Notes: generated from the letters alone by a model not told the origin. A stretch of 64,000 bases of DNA from Propionigenium maris DSM 9537 (GCF_027925155.1 NZ_BSDY01000004.1:212284-276283), one strand, 5' to 3'. Positions 25,686 to 35,050 are shown, counted from the stretch's first letter. Made by a program: numbers and translations.

Positions 25686-26098
25686 TACTGCTCATCTCCC
25701 ATTAACTTCTTAAAGGTTACCGAGGAGAGATCCTCCAATAAGTTTCTCTGTACCCTTGCCAGCTCCTTGTGGACGGCACAGACATTCCCCCTCTGGACAT
25801 TGCATTTTTCTTTACTATTTAAGCATCTGTTTATAAAGATCTCGCCCTCTACAGCTTCTATTACATCCAGCATGGTGATCTCCTGTGGATCCTTAGCCAG
25901 GGTATACCCCCCGTGGACTCCCCTGAAGGAAGCTACTATTCCCCTATGGGTCAGTTTTCTCAGGATCTTCAGGGTAAACCTCAGGCTTACTCCTTCGGCC
26001 TCGCTTATAGCCTTGGCCTCGATCTTCTTTCCAACCCCTAGCCTGCAGAGAAATAGAACGATCCTCATAGCATAATCAGACTCTTGAGTTATCTTCAT
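25685..26098 (-). CDS. Rrf2-family Fe-S transcriptional regulator
   Basis: A 137-residue protein starting MKITQESDYAMRIVLFLC. Winged helix with SLRFTLKILRKLTHRGIVAS and the wing GVHGGYTLAK. Three cysteines in CLNSKEKCNVQRGNVC match the [Fe-S] ligands of IscR/NsrR/RsrR-type proteins. Start ATG 26098 has AAGGAG upstream; a TTG at 26113 is inside that ribosome site. Its position next to cooS and the shared operator suggest it controls the CODH operon and itself, perhaps sensing CO, redox or Fe-S state. Confidence 0.88.
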   Translation of the reverse strand: MKITQESDYAMRIVLFLCRLGVGKKIEAKAISEAEGVSLRFTLKILRKLTHRGIVASFRGVHGGYTLAKDPQEITMLDVIEAVEGEIFINRCLNSKEKCNVQRGNVCAVHKELARVQRNLLEDLSSVTFKKLMGDEQ

Positions 26099-26111
26099 GT
26101 AAAACTCCTTC

Positions 26112-26133
26112 AAACTATACTCTCTTAGTACAC
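26112..26133 (+). promoter_or_regulatory. Candidate Rrf2 operator at its own gene
   Basis: AAACTATAC-N5-TAGTACAC, 14 nt upstream of the Rrf2 start. It matches the cooS site except for one base outside the spacer. Confidence 0.6.
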
Positions 26134-26298
26134 TTTTTACATCAATTTTTAGTTAATGTCAAGTACTTTCCTTCACAAATAATAAAATTTTTAATGGAAT
26201 TCCTATTCATCAAAGGAAGCAAAAACTATATTTTTCCCTATTAAAACTGGAAGAATTTTAAATTAAACACTGTAAAACCTTAAATATAAAATCATTAA

Positions 26299-26320
26299 AA
26301 AAGAGAGGTTTCCCTCTCCC
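26299..26320 (-). terminator. Terminator of pgm
   Basis: GAGAGG / CCTCTC stem followed by a T-run on the minus strand. Confidence 0.8.
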
Positions 26321-26345
26321 TTTTAAATTTTATATTATTTTGGAT

Positions 26346-28070
26346 CTACAGTGCTGCCTCAAACTTTTTCATTGTATCTGTGAGCTTTGCATCCACAGCC
26401 TCAGCTGAATCTGCCTTTACACCATAGTAATACTTGATCTTTGGCTCGGTACCAGATGGTCTTGCTGTGATGTGAGTTCCGTCCTCTAACACAAACTGGA
26501 TTACATTTGAGCTTGGAAGGTCCAGCTTAGCTTCAGTTCCCGCAATCATATCCTTCTCAGTCTGCAGTTTAAAGTCTCTCAGGATAGCTACCCTCTGACC
26601 AGCTAACTCCACAGGTGTGTTGTCTCTAAGCTTAGTCATGATAGCTGCTATCTCCTCAGCTCCGGACTTTCCGCCCTTGGTAATAGCGCTGATTCCCTCC
26701 TTGTAGTAACCATACTTTTCATATAGCTCCTCCAGCTTCTCTGGGATAGATGTTCCCTCAGCAGCATACTTTGCCGCCATCTCAGCTATAAGAAGGGTTG
26801 TAACCACTGCATCCTTATCCCTTGCATGGGTTCCGATAAGGTATCCGTAGGACTCTTCAAATCCAAATAGGTAGGTTCCATCCAGCTTCCCCTCCTCAAA
26901 CTCCTTTATCTTCTCCCCTATGAACTTAAATCCAGTAAGGGTTCTCATCACCTTTACATTCTTGTCTGCAGCTACCACATCCAGCATAGGTGTGGATACC
27001 ACTGTTGAGATTACCGCTCCGTTTGCAGGGATATCCTTTCTGTTTTCCAGGATGTAGTTCATAAGAAGAAGTCCCACCTGGTTTCCATTTGGATAGATCC
27101 ACTCTCCCTCCTTAGTCTTTACTGCAATACCAATTCTGTCCGCATCTGGATCGTTTGCCATACAGATATTAGCACCCTTCTTCTCAGCCAGCTTGATCCC
27201 AAGCTCAAATACTGCAGGATCCTCTGGGTTTGCATAGGAGCAAGTTGGGAATGTTCCGTCTGGCATCTCCTGCTCAGCAACGGTATATACAGATTCAAAA
27301 CCAGCTTCAGCCATGACTCTCTGTACCGCTACCCTTCCAGTTCCATGAAGAGGTGAGTAAACAATCTTAAAATCCTTCTTCCCCTCTATCTCAGAGTTCA
27401 GCACCTCTCCCTTTATAGTCTCGATATACTTATCATCCAGATCCTTACCGATCATGTGAAGAAGCCCCTTCTCTTTAGCTTCCTCCTCAGAGATCATCTT
27501 TATCATCTCAAGGTCTGTTACTCCATTTACGCTCTCTACCACTCCTGTTGCATGGGGATCCACTATCTGAGCACCGTCATTCCAGTAAACCTTATATCCA
27601 TTGTACTCCACAGGGTTATGGGAAGCTGTTACTACCACTCCTGCTTGGGCTCCCAGCTCTCTTACTGCAAAGGATAGCTCTGGTGTAGATCTCAGCGACT
27701 CAAAAAGATATGCCTTTATCCCGTTGGCTGCCAGTACCAGTGCTGTTGTAAGGGCATACTCTGTAGATCCTATTCTGCAGTCATAGGCTATAGCTACTCC
27801 CTTTTCCCTAGCTGCTTCAGCATCCACTGAAAGCATGTAGTTCGCCAGCCCCTGAGTTGCCTTTCCTATCATATATTTATTGATTCTGTTGGTCCCTACT
27901 CCTCTGATACCTCTCATTCCACCAGTTCCAAATTCCAGGTCCTTATAGAATCTTTCCTCTATCTCCTTAGGGTCGTTAGCTATTCCCCTTAATTCCTCTC
28001 TGTCTGCTTCATCAATACACTTAGAGTTTAGCCATGTATTGTATAGATCTTGTATTCTGTCTTCCATCAT
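26346..28070 (-). CDS. Phosphoglucomutase/phosphomannomutase
   Basis: A 574-residue alpha-D-phosphohexomutase. The phosphoserine loop is TASHNPVEYNGYK, the metal loop is DPDADRIG, the sugar loop is FGFEESYGY and the phosphate-binding loop is RPSGTEPKIKYY. It interconverts hexose-1- and hexose-6-phosphates, probably glucose in view of its length and the GFEES motif. Tandem ATG codons at the start; either may be used. Monocistronic. Confidence 0.94.
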   Translation of the reverse strand: MMEDRIQDLYNTWLNSKCIDEADREELRGIANDPKEIEERFYKDLEFGTGGMRGIRGVGTNRINKYMIGKATQGLANYMLSVDAEAAREKGVAIAYDCRIGSTEYALTTALVLAANGIKAYLFESLRSTPELSFAVRELGAQAGVVVTASHNPVEYNGYKVYWNDGAQIVDPHATGVVESVNGVTDLEMIKMISEEEAKEKGLLHMIGKDLDDKYIETIKGEVLNSEIEGKKDFKIVYSPLHGTGRVAVQRVMAEAGFESVYTVAEQEMPDGTFPTCSYANPEDPAVFELGIKLAEKKGANICMANDPDADRIGIAVKTKEGEWIYPNGNQVGLLLMNYILENRKDIPANGAVISTVVSTPMLDVVAADKNVKVMRTLTGFKFIGEKIKEFEEGKLDGTYLFGFEESYGYLIGTHARDKDAVVTTLLIAEMAAKYAAEGTSIPEKLEELYEKYGYYKEGISAITKGGKSGAEEIAAIMTKLRDNTPVELAGQRVAILRDFKLQTEKDMIAGTEAKLDLPSSNVIQFVLEDGTHITARPSGTEPKIKYYYGVKADSAEAVDAKLTDTMKKFEAAL

Positions 28071-28172
28071 TTCTCACTTCCCCCTTGTATTTTGCTAGTA
28101 TAATTTTATGACAACTCCAGGGAAATTGCAAGGCCTACAGACCTATTTGAGAATACTTCCTCTAAATTAAAT

Positions 28173-29615
28173 CTAGCCCTGAACAGCCTTTCTCTCTTTT
28201 TTTCCAGCAAATATCTTCTCCGCTGCAAAGATAGATACCCCGTTAGCTATAAACCCTGGTAGAAGCTCATACATGTAGGCACCATATCCCAGCTCCTTCC
28301 AAAGAAGCATTACAAGCATTCCAGTAAGCATCCCCAGGAATACACTCTTCCAGTTGATCCCCTTAATATATAGAGTTGCAAGGATAGCAGGTCCAAATAC
28401 AGCCCCAAATCCTGCCCATGCATAGGATACAAGGGCAAGTACGTGGGCTCCAGGATTCAGTGCCAGTACTACAGCTATTGCTGAGATAGCTACTACACAG
28501 ATTCTTCCTACCCACATAAGCTCACCATCTGTTGCATCCTTCTTTATATACTTATAGAAGTCCTCTGTAAGAGTTGTAGAGGATACCAGCAGCTGGGAGT
28601 CGATAGTTGACATAATAGCTGAAAGGATCGCTGCAAGAAGCACTCCCCCTACCCAAGGGTTGAATAGCTTGGAGATCATGTAGATGAATACTCTTTCAGC
28701 ATCTCCACCCATCATATCAGTTGTGGCAAATAGGGAAACCCCTGTAAGTCCCACAGCTATAGCTCCCCCAAGGGAGATAAATACCCAGATCATAGCTATT
28801 AATCTCGACTTATCCAGTTCCTTTACACTCTTGATACTCATAAACCTTACAAGGATGTGAGGCTGACCAAAGTATCCCAGACCCCATGCCATAGAGGAGA
28901 TAATAGCCGCAAATCCTATCTTCTCTCCCCCGTTTTCCATGATATTCATGGTCATATCTCTCACCTGCATAGCTGCTTCCATTCCGTCCATTCCTCCACC
29001 AGCTCTAAAGGCCATAGTAGGAACAAGAATTATAGCTCCAAACATAAGTGCTCCCTGGAAGAAATCTGTCCAGCACGACGCTAGGTATCCCCCCATAAAT
29101 GTGTAGAAGACTATTGTTAAGGCTCCCACAACTACAGCTACCTGATAGTCGATTCCAAGCATAGTTTCAAAGAGTTTTCCTGCAGCTACAAGACCGGAAG
29201 CCGAGTAGATAGTGAAAAATACTAGGGTTACTATAGCTGAAAAGTTTCTTATAAGCCCTGTGTTATCTCCCAGCTTCTTCTCTAGGAATGTAGAGATAGT
29301 TAAGGTGTCCGTCTCCTCCGTCTGTCTTCTCAGACTCTTAGCCACAAACTTCCAGTTGAGGTAGGTTCCTATTAGGAGTCCTATGGCTATCCATATCTGG
29401 TTTATCCCGTAGAGGTAGATTGCTCCAGGCAGTCCCATTAGCAGCCATCCGCTCATATCGCTGGCCTGTGCTGAAAGTGCTGTTACCCACGATCCCATTC
29501 CTCTACCACCTATTAGGTAGTCCTCTACTCCGCTGGTTCTCTTATAAAAAAATACTCCTATTCCCATTAAAAATACTAGATATATTCCAAAAGTTATTAG
29601 TGTTTCAATTCCCAT
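28173..29615 (-). CDS. putP: Sodium/proline symporter, SSF family
   Basis: A 480-residue protein with about 13 membrane helices. SSF motifs of PutP: GGRGMGSWVTALSAQASDMSG (start about residue 37), FMGGYLASCWTDFFQG, FGQPHILVRFMS, ILSAIMSTIDSQLLVSSTTL. It imports proline with Na+. I chose ATG 29615 because AAGGAG lies 7 nt before it; ATG 29621 is too close to that site. A 38-codon microgene ends 14 nt upstream, and farther up is an attenuator-like leader. Confidence 0.92.
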   Translation of the reverse strand: MGIETLITFGIYLVFLMGIGVFFYKRTSGVEDYLIGGRGMGSWVTALSAQASDMSGWLLMGLPGAIYLYGINQIWIAIGLLIGTYLNWKFVAKSLRRQTEETDTLTISTFLEKKLGDNTGLIRNFSAIVTLVFFTIYSASGLVAAGKLFETMLGIDYQVAVVVGALTIVFYTFMGGYLASCWTDFFQGALMFGAIILVPTMAFRAGGGMDGMEAAMQVRDMTMNIMENGGEKIGFAAIISSMAWGLGYFGQPHILVRFMSIKSVKELDKSRLIAMIWVFISLGGAIAVGLTGVSLFATTDMMGGDAERVFIYMISKLFNPWVGGVLLAAILSAIMSTIDSQLLVSSTTLTEDFYKYIKKDATDGELMWVGRICVVAISAIAVVLALNPGAHVLALVSYAWAGFGAVFGPAILATLYIKGINWKSVFLGMLTGMLVMLLWKELGYGAYMYELLPGFIANGVSIFAAEKIFAGKKERKAVQG

Positions 29616-29629
29616 CTTCATTCTCCTTC

Positions 29630-29746
29630 TTATTCTGAATTTTCATACTCCCGGCATCTCCTGCCCAGCCACAATCTCCAACAATCCTCTGTAACCCCGA
29701 GGGGAATCTCCTTTATCTTTACAACCCTATAGATGAAACTGTACAT
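29630..29746 (-). CDS. Microprotein gene directly upstream of putP
   Basis: A 38-residue ORF starting MYSFIYRVVKIKEIPLGVTE and continuing DCWRLWLGRRCREYENSE. AGGAGGG lies 4 nt before the ATG. It ends 14 nt before the putP start, so the two may be translationally coupled. It is not hydrophobic, unlike the small accessory subunits of some symporters. No family recognised. It could be an accessory protein or an upstream regulatory ORF. Confidence 0.55.
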   Translation of the reverse strand: MYSFIYRVVKIKEIPLGVTEDCWRLWLGRRCREYENSE

Positions 29747-29799
29747 ACTTCCCTCCTAAACTTTTTTATCTATGAAATAGTTTTGCTCCCAATAAACGA

Positions 29800-29841
29800 T
29801 AAAATAAAAAGCCCCTTAGATGCTCTTGCACCTAAGGGGCT
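29800..29841 (-). terminator. Attenuator-like terminator upstream of putP
   Basis: AGCCCCTTAG / CTAAGGGGCT stem with a 12-nt loop, followed on the minus strand by TTTTATTTTAT. It stands between the leader peptide and putP. The loop contains TAGGTGCAA, complementary to the 3' arm of the upstream hairpin. Confidence 0.8.
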
Positions 29842-29890
29842 AACTCAGCTGAATAAAAGAACTTTCTTCCTTTACCTCACACTCTTTAAC

Positions 29891-29942
29891 CATAGATGCA
29901 AATCCAGTTTGACATTCAACTCAAAATGGATTTGCACCTATG
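29891..29942 (-). promoter_or_regulatory. Leader hairpin upstream of putP
   Basis: A 16-bp hairpin with one G.T pair: CATAGGTGCAAATCCA pairs with TGGATTTGCATCTATG around a 20-nt loop. Its 3' arm can instead pair with the loop of the following terminator (9 bp), as in a classical attenuator. Confidence 0.7.
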
Positions 29943-29968
29943 ATCAACAATCACAAACACAAATCCTT

Positions 29969-30019
29969 CTATGGCATAATGGGGCTGTTATTAAGTGTAA
30001 AGGTATTGATTAACTTCAT
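29969..30019 (-). CDS. Putative leader peptide of putP, 16 aa
   Basis: MKLINTFTLNNSPIMP followed by TAG. GGAGG lies 6 nt before the ATG and a promoter precedes it. The peptide contains two prolines, one at the last codon before the stop. With the hairpins that follow and the proline symporter downstream, it looks like a leader peptide for ribosome-mediated attenuation. This is inference from layout. Confidence 0.55.
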   Translation of the reverse strand: MKLINTFTLNNSPIMP

Positions 30020-30050
30020 TTTCTTCCTCCGAAATATTTATTATATTAAT

Positions 30051-30080
30051 AGAATATCATACCTTCAGTCCATCTGTCAA
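30051..30080 (-). promoter_or_regulatory. Promoter of the putP leader
   Basis: TTGACA (30075-30080), 18 nt, TATTCT (30051-30056) on the minus strand. Confidence 0.65.
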
Positions 30081-30149
30081 AGAAAAATTAATTTTTGTGC
30101 TCTGTAGAAGGACTTTTATATGGTTTTTCTCACACTTTACAGGGACTAT

Positions 30150-30317
30150 AACACCTTTCTCTTAAAAGAAAGGTGCCCAAAGTTCAAGACTTTCGGTAAT
30201 TGTCTTTTTAAGCTGAGCAAATTTACCGTTTCTTTTATGGATGCTAGATAGAACCTAATAAGTCCAACGAAACGACGTTCGATATTCTGTGAAGCTCGAC
30301 GACTACCTGTAGTCGAC
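30150..30317 (-). repeat. Intergenic repeat, module A
   Basis: A-module copy, minus orientation. Outer stem CGTTTC / GAAACG. The pseudoknot pair is CTTGAA with TTTAAG, which includes one G.T pair. Confidence 0.82.
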
Positions 30318-30384
30318 CAAAACCTCTAAAAAATACTCTTTAATAGTACCTTTGACTAATTATACGCTCCTTCTTTTTATCGAT

Positions 30385-30480
30385 ATGACTTCGACTTATT
30401 TACCTGCTAGTCCATAAAACAGACTAAGTTCCCCAGGACATTCCAATATATTTTAATCATAAATTTATACCAATTGCTAA
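30385..30480 (-). repeat. Degenerate module B remnant
   Basis: CTAGTCCATAAAACAG and AGACTAAGTTCC recall the B-module core CTAGACCGTTATACAG and AGATTAAGTTTA. Much of the rest is unrecognisable. Confidence 0.4.
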
Positions 30481-30514
30481 GCTTTAATGGAAAGTTATCT
30501 ATACGAACTCTAAA

Positions 30515-30690
30515 GCGGGGTTCATAGTCGTCGAGCATCACAACAAAAAACTACTTCGTTCCGTTACACTCCTTCAGGCTCTGTAGAGAGCCCGGCAAAG
30601 GAACGAACAATCTGCAGTTACCCAAGATGACAATTATGAACCCCTAGACTTTCTTTGGTTCGTTTCTTGTGTCATGACAAGAAATGAACT
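30515..30690 (+). repeat. Intergenic repeat, module A
   Basis: A-module copy. Outer stem CGTTCC / GGAACG, inner stem GGCTCT / AGAGCC, terminal hairpin TTTCTTGT / ACAAGAAA. The terminal loop (GTCATGAC) does not keep the usual pseudoknot complement. The copy ends with a CACTCTC / GAGAGTG hairpin. Confidence 0.85.
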
Positions 30691-30729
30691 CACTCTCTAC
30701 AGAGAGTGAAATAGCTCCTTTCCAAAATA

Positions 30730-30756
30730 AAAAAGCTGCCCCTAAGGGCAGCTATG
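30730..30756 (-). terminator. Terminator of gltX
   Basis: AGCTGCCC / GGGCAGCT stem followed by TTTTTTATTTT on the minus strand. Confidence 0.88.
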
Positions 30757-30764
30757 TCTATCTA

Positions 30765-32273
30765 TTAAAATACCTCATACTTTGCTACAGTATTTCTTAT
30801 TCTGTTAAGAGTTCTGTCTCTTCCGATGATTGAAACTACGTTGTAAAGCTCAGCTCCTCTTGCCTGACCAGTTACCACTACTCTTAGAGGCATAAGAACC
30901 TTTCCAGGTCCCTCTCCGATCTCCTCCATAGTGTCGTTAAGCATAGCCTTTGCTTCCTCTACAGTAAGCTCCTCCCCTGCAGCTTCAAGCTTAGACATAA
31001 ATAGCTTAATAGAAGCCTTTCCAGTCTCATCGTTGATTGCACTGTACATTCTGTCGATGGACTTTCTCTCCTTCTTGTTCATATCCTCAGTTGCCACTGG
31101 AAGTTCAAACTCATCCACGTAGTAAAGGTGAGCTTCCTTAGCGATCTGCTTTAGAGTATTTGCTCCCTCTCTCAGGATCTCAACAACAGTTGTCAGAGCC
31201 TTCTCCTCCTTCTCAGTCAGAGTTTCTCCGATATATCCCTCTCCTCTGAAGAATGGCTTAGCAAGCTCTACAAGCTCCCCAAGGTCCTTCATTCTCATGT
31301 GCTGGTTGTTAACCCATCCAAGCTTTACAAGGTCGAATACAGGTCCTCCAAGAGATACGTTGTCGATGTTGAAGTTGTCGATGAACTCCTGTAGGGAGAA
31401 GATCTCCTTGTTCTCTCCAAATGAGTATCCCATCAGCCCAAGGAAGTTTACAAGACCTTCCTTCAGGTATCCCTCATCTCTGTACCAGTTTAGTGATACT
31501 GGGTTCTTTCTCTTTGAGATCTTTGTCTTATCCTGGTTTCTAAGAAGTGGCATGTGGATAAACTCAGGCTCATCCCATCCGAATGCTCTGTACAGCTGGA
31601 TGTGCTTAGGTGTAGATGCAATCCACTCCTCTGCTCTGATTACGTGAGTGATATTCATCAGGTGGTCGTCCACTACGTTAGCCAGGTGGTATGTAGGGAA
31701 TCCGTCAGCCTTTAGAAGAACCTGGTCGTCGATCTTGTTATTTTCAAATCTAACCTCTCCTCTAAGTCTGTCCTTGATTACAGTTTCACCCTCATATGGC
31801 ATCTTTAGTCTGATTACATATGCTTCGCCAGCTTCTAACTTAGCCTTGATCTCCTCATCAGTAAGGGATCTGCAGTGACCGTCATATCCTGGAGCCTGCT
31901 TCATAGCCTTCTGTCTCTCTCTTAACTTCTCAAGTCTGTCTCTTGTACAGAAGCAATAGTAAGCCTTCCCATCCTCTACAAGCTTTCTTGCATAGTCCCC
32001 GTATAGGTGGAATCTCTCAGACTGTCTGTATGGTCCTGTGTCTCCTCCAACATCTGGACCTTCCGAGTAGTCTAGTCCCAGCCACTTTAGAGTTTCAAAG
32101 ATCATCTCTTCAGATTCAGGTGTAGATCTTGTCTGATCTGTATCCTCTATTCTCAGGATGAAGTCTCCTCCGTTTTTCTTTGCAAATGCAAGGTTAAACA
32201 GTGCAATATAAGCTGTTCCCACATGTGGGTCTCCAGTTGGAGATGGAGCTATTCTTGTTTTTACTTTTGCCAT
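30765..32273 (-). CDS. gltX: Glutamyl-tRNA synthetase
   Basis: A 502-residue class I synthetase that charges tRNA-Glu. The HIGH-type motif is in [19 protein letters not shown] near the N-terminus and the KMSKS-type motif is [10 protein letters not shown]. The zinc-site region is [11 protein letters not shown] / GYDGHC. Full length. It follows prfB on the same strand with a 63-nt gap. Confidence 0.97.
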   Translation of the reverse strand: MAKVKTRIAPSPTGDPHVGTAYIALFNLAFAKKNGGDFILRIEDTDQTRSTPESEEMIFETLKWLGLDYSEGPDVGGDTGPYRQSERFHLYGDYARKLVEDGKAYYCFCTRDRLEKLRERQKAMKQAPGYDGHCRSLTDEEIKAKLEAGEAYVIRLKMPYEGETVIKDRLRGEVRFENNKIDDQVLLKADGFPTYHLANVVDDHLMNITHVIRAEEWIASTPKHIQLYRAFGWDEPEFIHMPLLRNQDKTKISKRKNPVSLNWYRDEGYLKEGLVNFLGLMGYSFGENKEIFSLQEFIDNFNIDNVSLGGPVFDLVKLGWVNNQHMRMKDLGELVELAKPFFRGEGYIGETLTEKEEKALTTVVEILREGANTLKQIAKEAHLYYVDEFELPVATEDMNKKERKSIDRMYSAINDETGKASIKLFMSKLEAAGEELTVEEAKAMLNDTMEEIGEGPGKVLMPLRVVVTGQARGAELYNVVSIIGRDRTLNRIRNTVAKYEVF

Positions 32274-32336
32274 CTTTAGTTCTCTCCTTATACTCTTTAT
32301 ATTAAAGTTTTATTTTTATTTAATTTTTTTAATTAA

Positions 32337-33438
32337 CTACATCTTCTTCCATCTGAGATATCCGGTTATAAATGAATCCAGGTCTCCGTCCATTACAGCC
32401 TTTACATTACCAGATTCCACAGAGGTTCTGTGGTCCTTTACCATGGTGTAGGGCTGGAATACATAGGATCTTATCTGACTTCCCCATCCTATCTCATTTT
32501 GCTCACCCTGAAGCTTCTTCATCTCCTCTTCCTTCCTCTTCATCTCGATCTCCAGAAGTTTTGATTTTAGGAGCTTCATCGCTGTTTCTCTGTTTTTAAG
32601 CTGGGATCTCTCCTTCTGACATGTGACCACCACTCCGCTTGGCAGGTGGGTAATCCTCACCGCTGAGTCTGTGGTATTTACGTGCTGTCCTCCGGCTCCG
32701 CTGGCTCTGTAAGTATCTATCTTCAGATCCCCTGCATTTATCTCTATATCTGTGGATTCATCCACCTCTGGCATGACATCTATAGATGCAAAGGAGGTGT
32801 GTCTCTTCTTGGCTGCATCAAAGGGGGATATCCTTACAAGTCTGTGGACTCCCTTCTCACTCTTGAGGTAACCATAGGCCCTCATCCCCTCTACTGCAAA
32901 GGTTACAGACTTAACTCCCACCATATCTCCTGGCATAAAGTCAAGCTCGGTAATCTTATACTTCTTCTCATTACACCATCTGGAGTACATTCTGTAGAGC
33001 ATCTCTGCCCAGTCGCAGGATTCAGTTCCTCCAGCTCCAGCATGGATGGTAACTATAGCACTGTTGGAGTCATACTCACCGTCTAGAAGAAGCTTTGTAT
33101 CATAGGCCTCTATGGAGCTTCCCAGAACCTTTATCTTCTCCTCCAGCTCCCCGGCAAACTCCTCCTCGCCGCTCTCAACGAAATCGATGAGTACCTCTAC
33201 CTCGTCTGAATACTCCTGGAGTCCCTGAAACTCTCCCACTATCTCCTTGAGAGAGTTCATCTCCTTTATCACCTTTTCACTGGATCTCTTGTCGTTCCAA
33301 AACCCCTCGGCCATGGTCTTGTCCTCTAGGGATTTTATCTTCTCCCCTTTGCCTTCAAGGTCAAAGAGACCCCCTTATATCATCTAATTTTTCCAAGTAG
33401 TCACTATACTCTCTCTTTATGTCTAGTATGTCCACCAT
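32337..33438 (-). CDS. prfB: Peptide chain release factor 2 with programmed frameshift
   Basis: RF2 recognises UAA/UGA and releases the peptide; GAGGQHVN is the catalytic GGQ loop. The gene starts at ATG 33438 (MVDILDIKREYSDY), reads 25 codons and meets TGA at 33361-33363 in the context AGGGGGTCTCTTTGAC. This is the classic prfB site with an internal AGGGGG Shine-Dalgarno and slippery CTT. A +1 shift joins it to the main frame (LEGKGEKIKSLEDKTMAEGF ...), giving 366 residues. It is therefore an intact autoregulated gene, not a broken one. GGAGG precedes the start. It overlaps the upstream gene by 35 nt. Confidence 0.96.
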
Positions 33439-34477
33439 CTTCCTCCTTAAATTCAAAAAGAGTCTTTAATCTGTCTAAAAACCCCTCCCTTTCCTCAGCT
33501 GCCACACCTTCAAGTTTTTTTATATATTTCAGGTTCTGGGATATAAATATCCACCTTCCCTCTATAAAGATATACTTCTTCCTCTCAAAGAATGGAATCT
33601 CCAAAAAATCCACTCCCTCTTCCACGCCTCTCACAAGGCCTATCCTCTTGAGCACCCCTTCATTGTAAAGGTTTACCACCTCATCCACTGTCATAGGATC
33701 AAGGGATTTTATTACTATTCCCTCATCCAGGCTGAACACTCCGTTCACCCTGCCCTCAAGGAGTTTTTCAAGCCTTGCCGGATTCAGATCTATCTCAGGA
33801 ACAGATCTCATCATGGTCTGGGCCATCTCCTGGTAGTCCACTACCACCCTTACATCTCCCAGCCTGCTGTCCCTTCTTACATCCTCATCTATACTGAAGC
33901 TTTTAAAGTAAAGCCTCGTACTTCCTCCGTCTTCAGATGCTTCAAGGAAGGAGGAACCGTATATGGTCTTCTTCTCCTCATATACTATCTGCCTGTTGCT
34001 GTACTGGCTTCCCTCTTCAAAGTAGCCCTTCAGCTCAGCCTTCAGGGCATCTATATTCTCTATTCCAAAGTAAGCCCCTTCCAGGCTGTTGGAAAGGTAT
34101 ATCCTCTCATCGCTGTAGATAATAGCTATCTCATTGTAGTTGGGTCTGTACTTCACCCTGTAGCTTCTTCCGCCTATCTCAAAGGTGTCATCTATAAAAC
34201 CGCTGCTCTTCAGGATCAGCCCCTCAAAATCTCCCTCTATCTCCAGAAAGAATTTCTCCTTGGACCTTCCCTCATAGAAGTAGGGACTCTTTATAAGGTT
34301 GCCCACATCTATCCCCGCTCCGTCCAGGTATTCATAGACCTCATCGATGGTGTCCTCTGTGAGCCAGGATCTGAGTTTCTTCCCCTGTCTCAGCAGTCTC
34401 CTCTCACCCTGCTTCCCATAGGAAATAAAAGAAAGTAACAGGTAGATTATCAGTGTAAAAGTTCCTACTTTCCTCAA
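33404..34477 (-). CDS. Exported protein of unknown function
   Basis: A 357-residue protein with an N-terminal signal peptide (RKVGTFTLIIYLLLSFISYG) and no further membrane helix, so periplasmic or outer-surface. Mixed alpha/beta, acidic, no Cys cluster. I recognise no family. Its 3' end overlaps prfB by 35 nt, suggesting coupled expression by chance of packing. Confidence 0.75.
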   Translation of the reverse strand: MRKVGTFTLIIYLLLSFISYGKQGERRLLRQGKKLRSWLTEDTIDEVYEYLDGAGIDVGNLIKSPYFYEGRSKEKFFLEIEGDFEGLILKSSGFIDDTFEIGGRSYRVKYRPNYNEIAIIYSDERIYLSNSLEGAYFGIENIDALKAELKGYFEEGSQYSNRQIVYEEKKTIYGSSFLEASEDGGSTRLYFKSFSIDEDVRRDSRLGDVRVVVDYQEMAQTMMRSVPEIDLNPARLEKLLEGRVNGVFSLDEGIVIKSLDPMTVDEVVNLYNEGVLKRIGLVRGVEEGVDFLEIPFFERKKYIFIEGRWIFISQNLKYIKKLEGVAAEEREGFLDRLKTLFEFKEEDGGHTRHKERV

Positions 34478-34555
34478 AATATCAATCCTCCCAGGGAAAT
34501 TTATGCAAAGAGTATTATACCATATGCCTCTGTTTTTTTCAATAATGGTAGGGGC

Positions 34556-35026
34556 TTAAAAACCCTCCTCCTCAAGGATTCTTGGAAGATCCTCCTCCTC
34601 TACCCTGTGATACCCTGTGTCATCCACATAGATATTCGGACCTATTGCGCACTTTCCAAAACACCTCTGGGTTCCCAGGGAAAATCTTCCATCCTCAGTG
34701 GTCTCATCCACCTCTATTCCCATGAGCTCCTCCATCCTCTTGAGAAGCTTGGCACTTCCCCTTCCGCTGCAGCCCATTCCTACACAGACCTTTACCACCT
34801 TGGGTCCGGTCCTCTCCAGGGTCTCCTTAAACTTAGGATAGAAATCTATAGTCCCCTTGATGGTAAATGGAAATAGTCCCGTTTTTTCAGCTATAAACGC
34901 CTGAACCTCCTTGGGAATATATCCGATCTCCTCCATTACAAACTCAAGGATCTTCTTGTCATCTTTCTTATCTGTAAGTCCCTCTATATACTCTTCCAGT
35001 CTCTTATAAAACTTCTGATCAATCAT
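34556..35026 (-). CDS. NuoE-like [2Fe-2S] thioredoxin-fold protein
   Basis: A 156-residue NADH-dehydrogenase 24-kDa-type subunit. Helical N-terminus (FVMEEIGYIPKEVQAFIAEK), then the thioredoxin-like domain with [2Fe-2S] ligands in CVGMGCSGRG and RCFGKCAIGPNIYVDD. It appears alone, without NuoF or bifurcating hydrogenase subunits nearby, so the partner complex is unknown. Confidence 0.9.
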   Translation of the reverse strand: MIDQKFYKRLEEYIEGLTDKKDDKKILEFVMEEIGYIPKEVQAFIAEKTGLFPFTIKGTIDFYPKFKETLERTGPKVVKVCVGMGCSGRGSAKLLKRMEELMGIEVDETTEDGRFSLGTQRCFGKCAIGPNIYVDDTGYHRVEEEDLPRILEEEGF

Positions 35027-35050
35027 AGGTTCCTCCTTACTGTTAGCCTC

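Noticed and set aside
32337..33314. prfB as a frameshifted or 5'-truncated gene
   Set aside because: The TGA stands in the standard programmed-frameshift context and the upstream 25 codons fit RF2, so the gene is complete.
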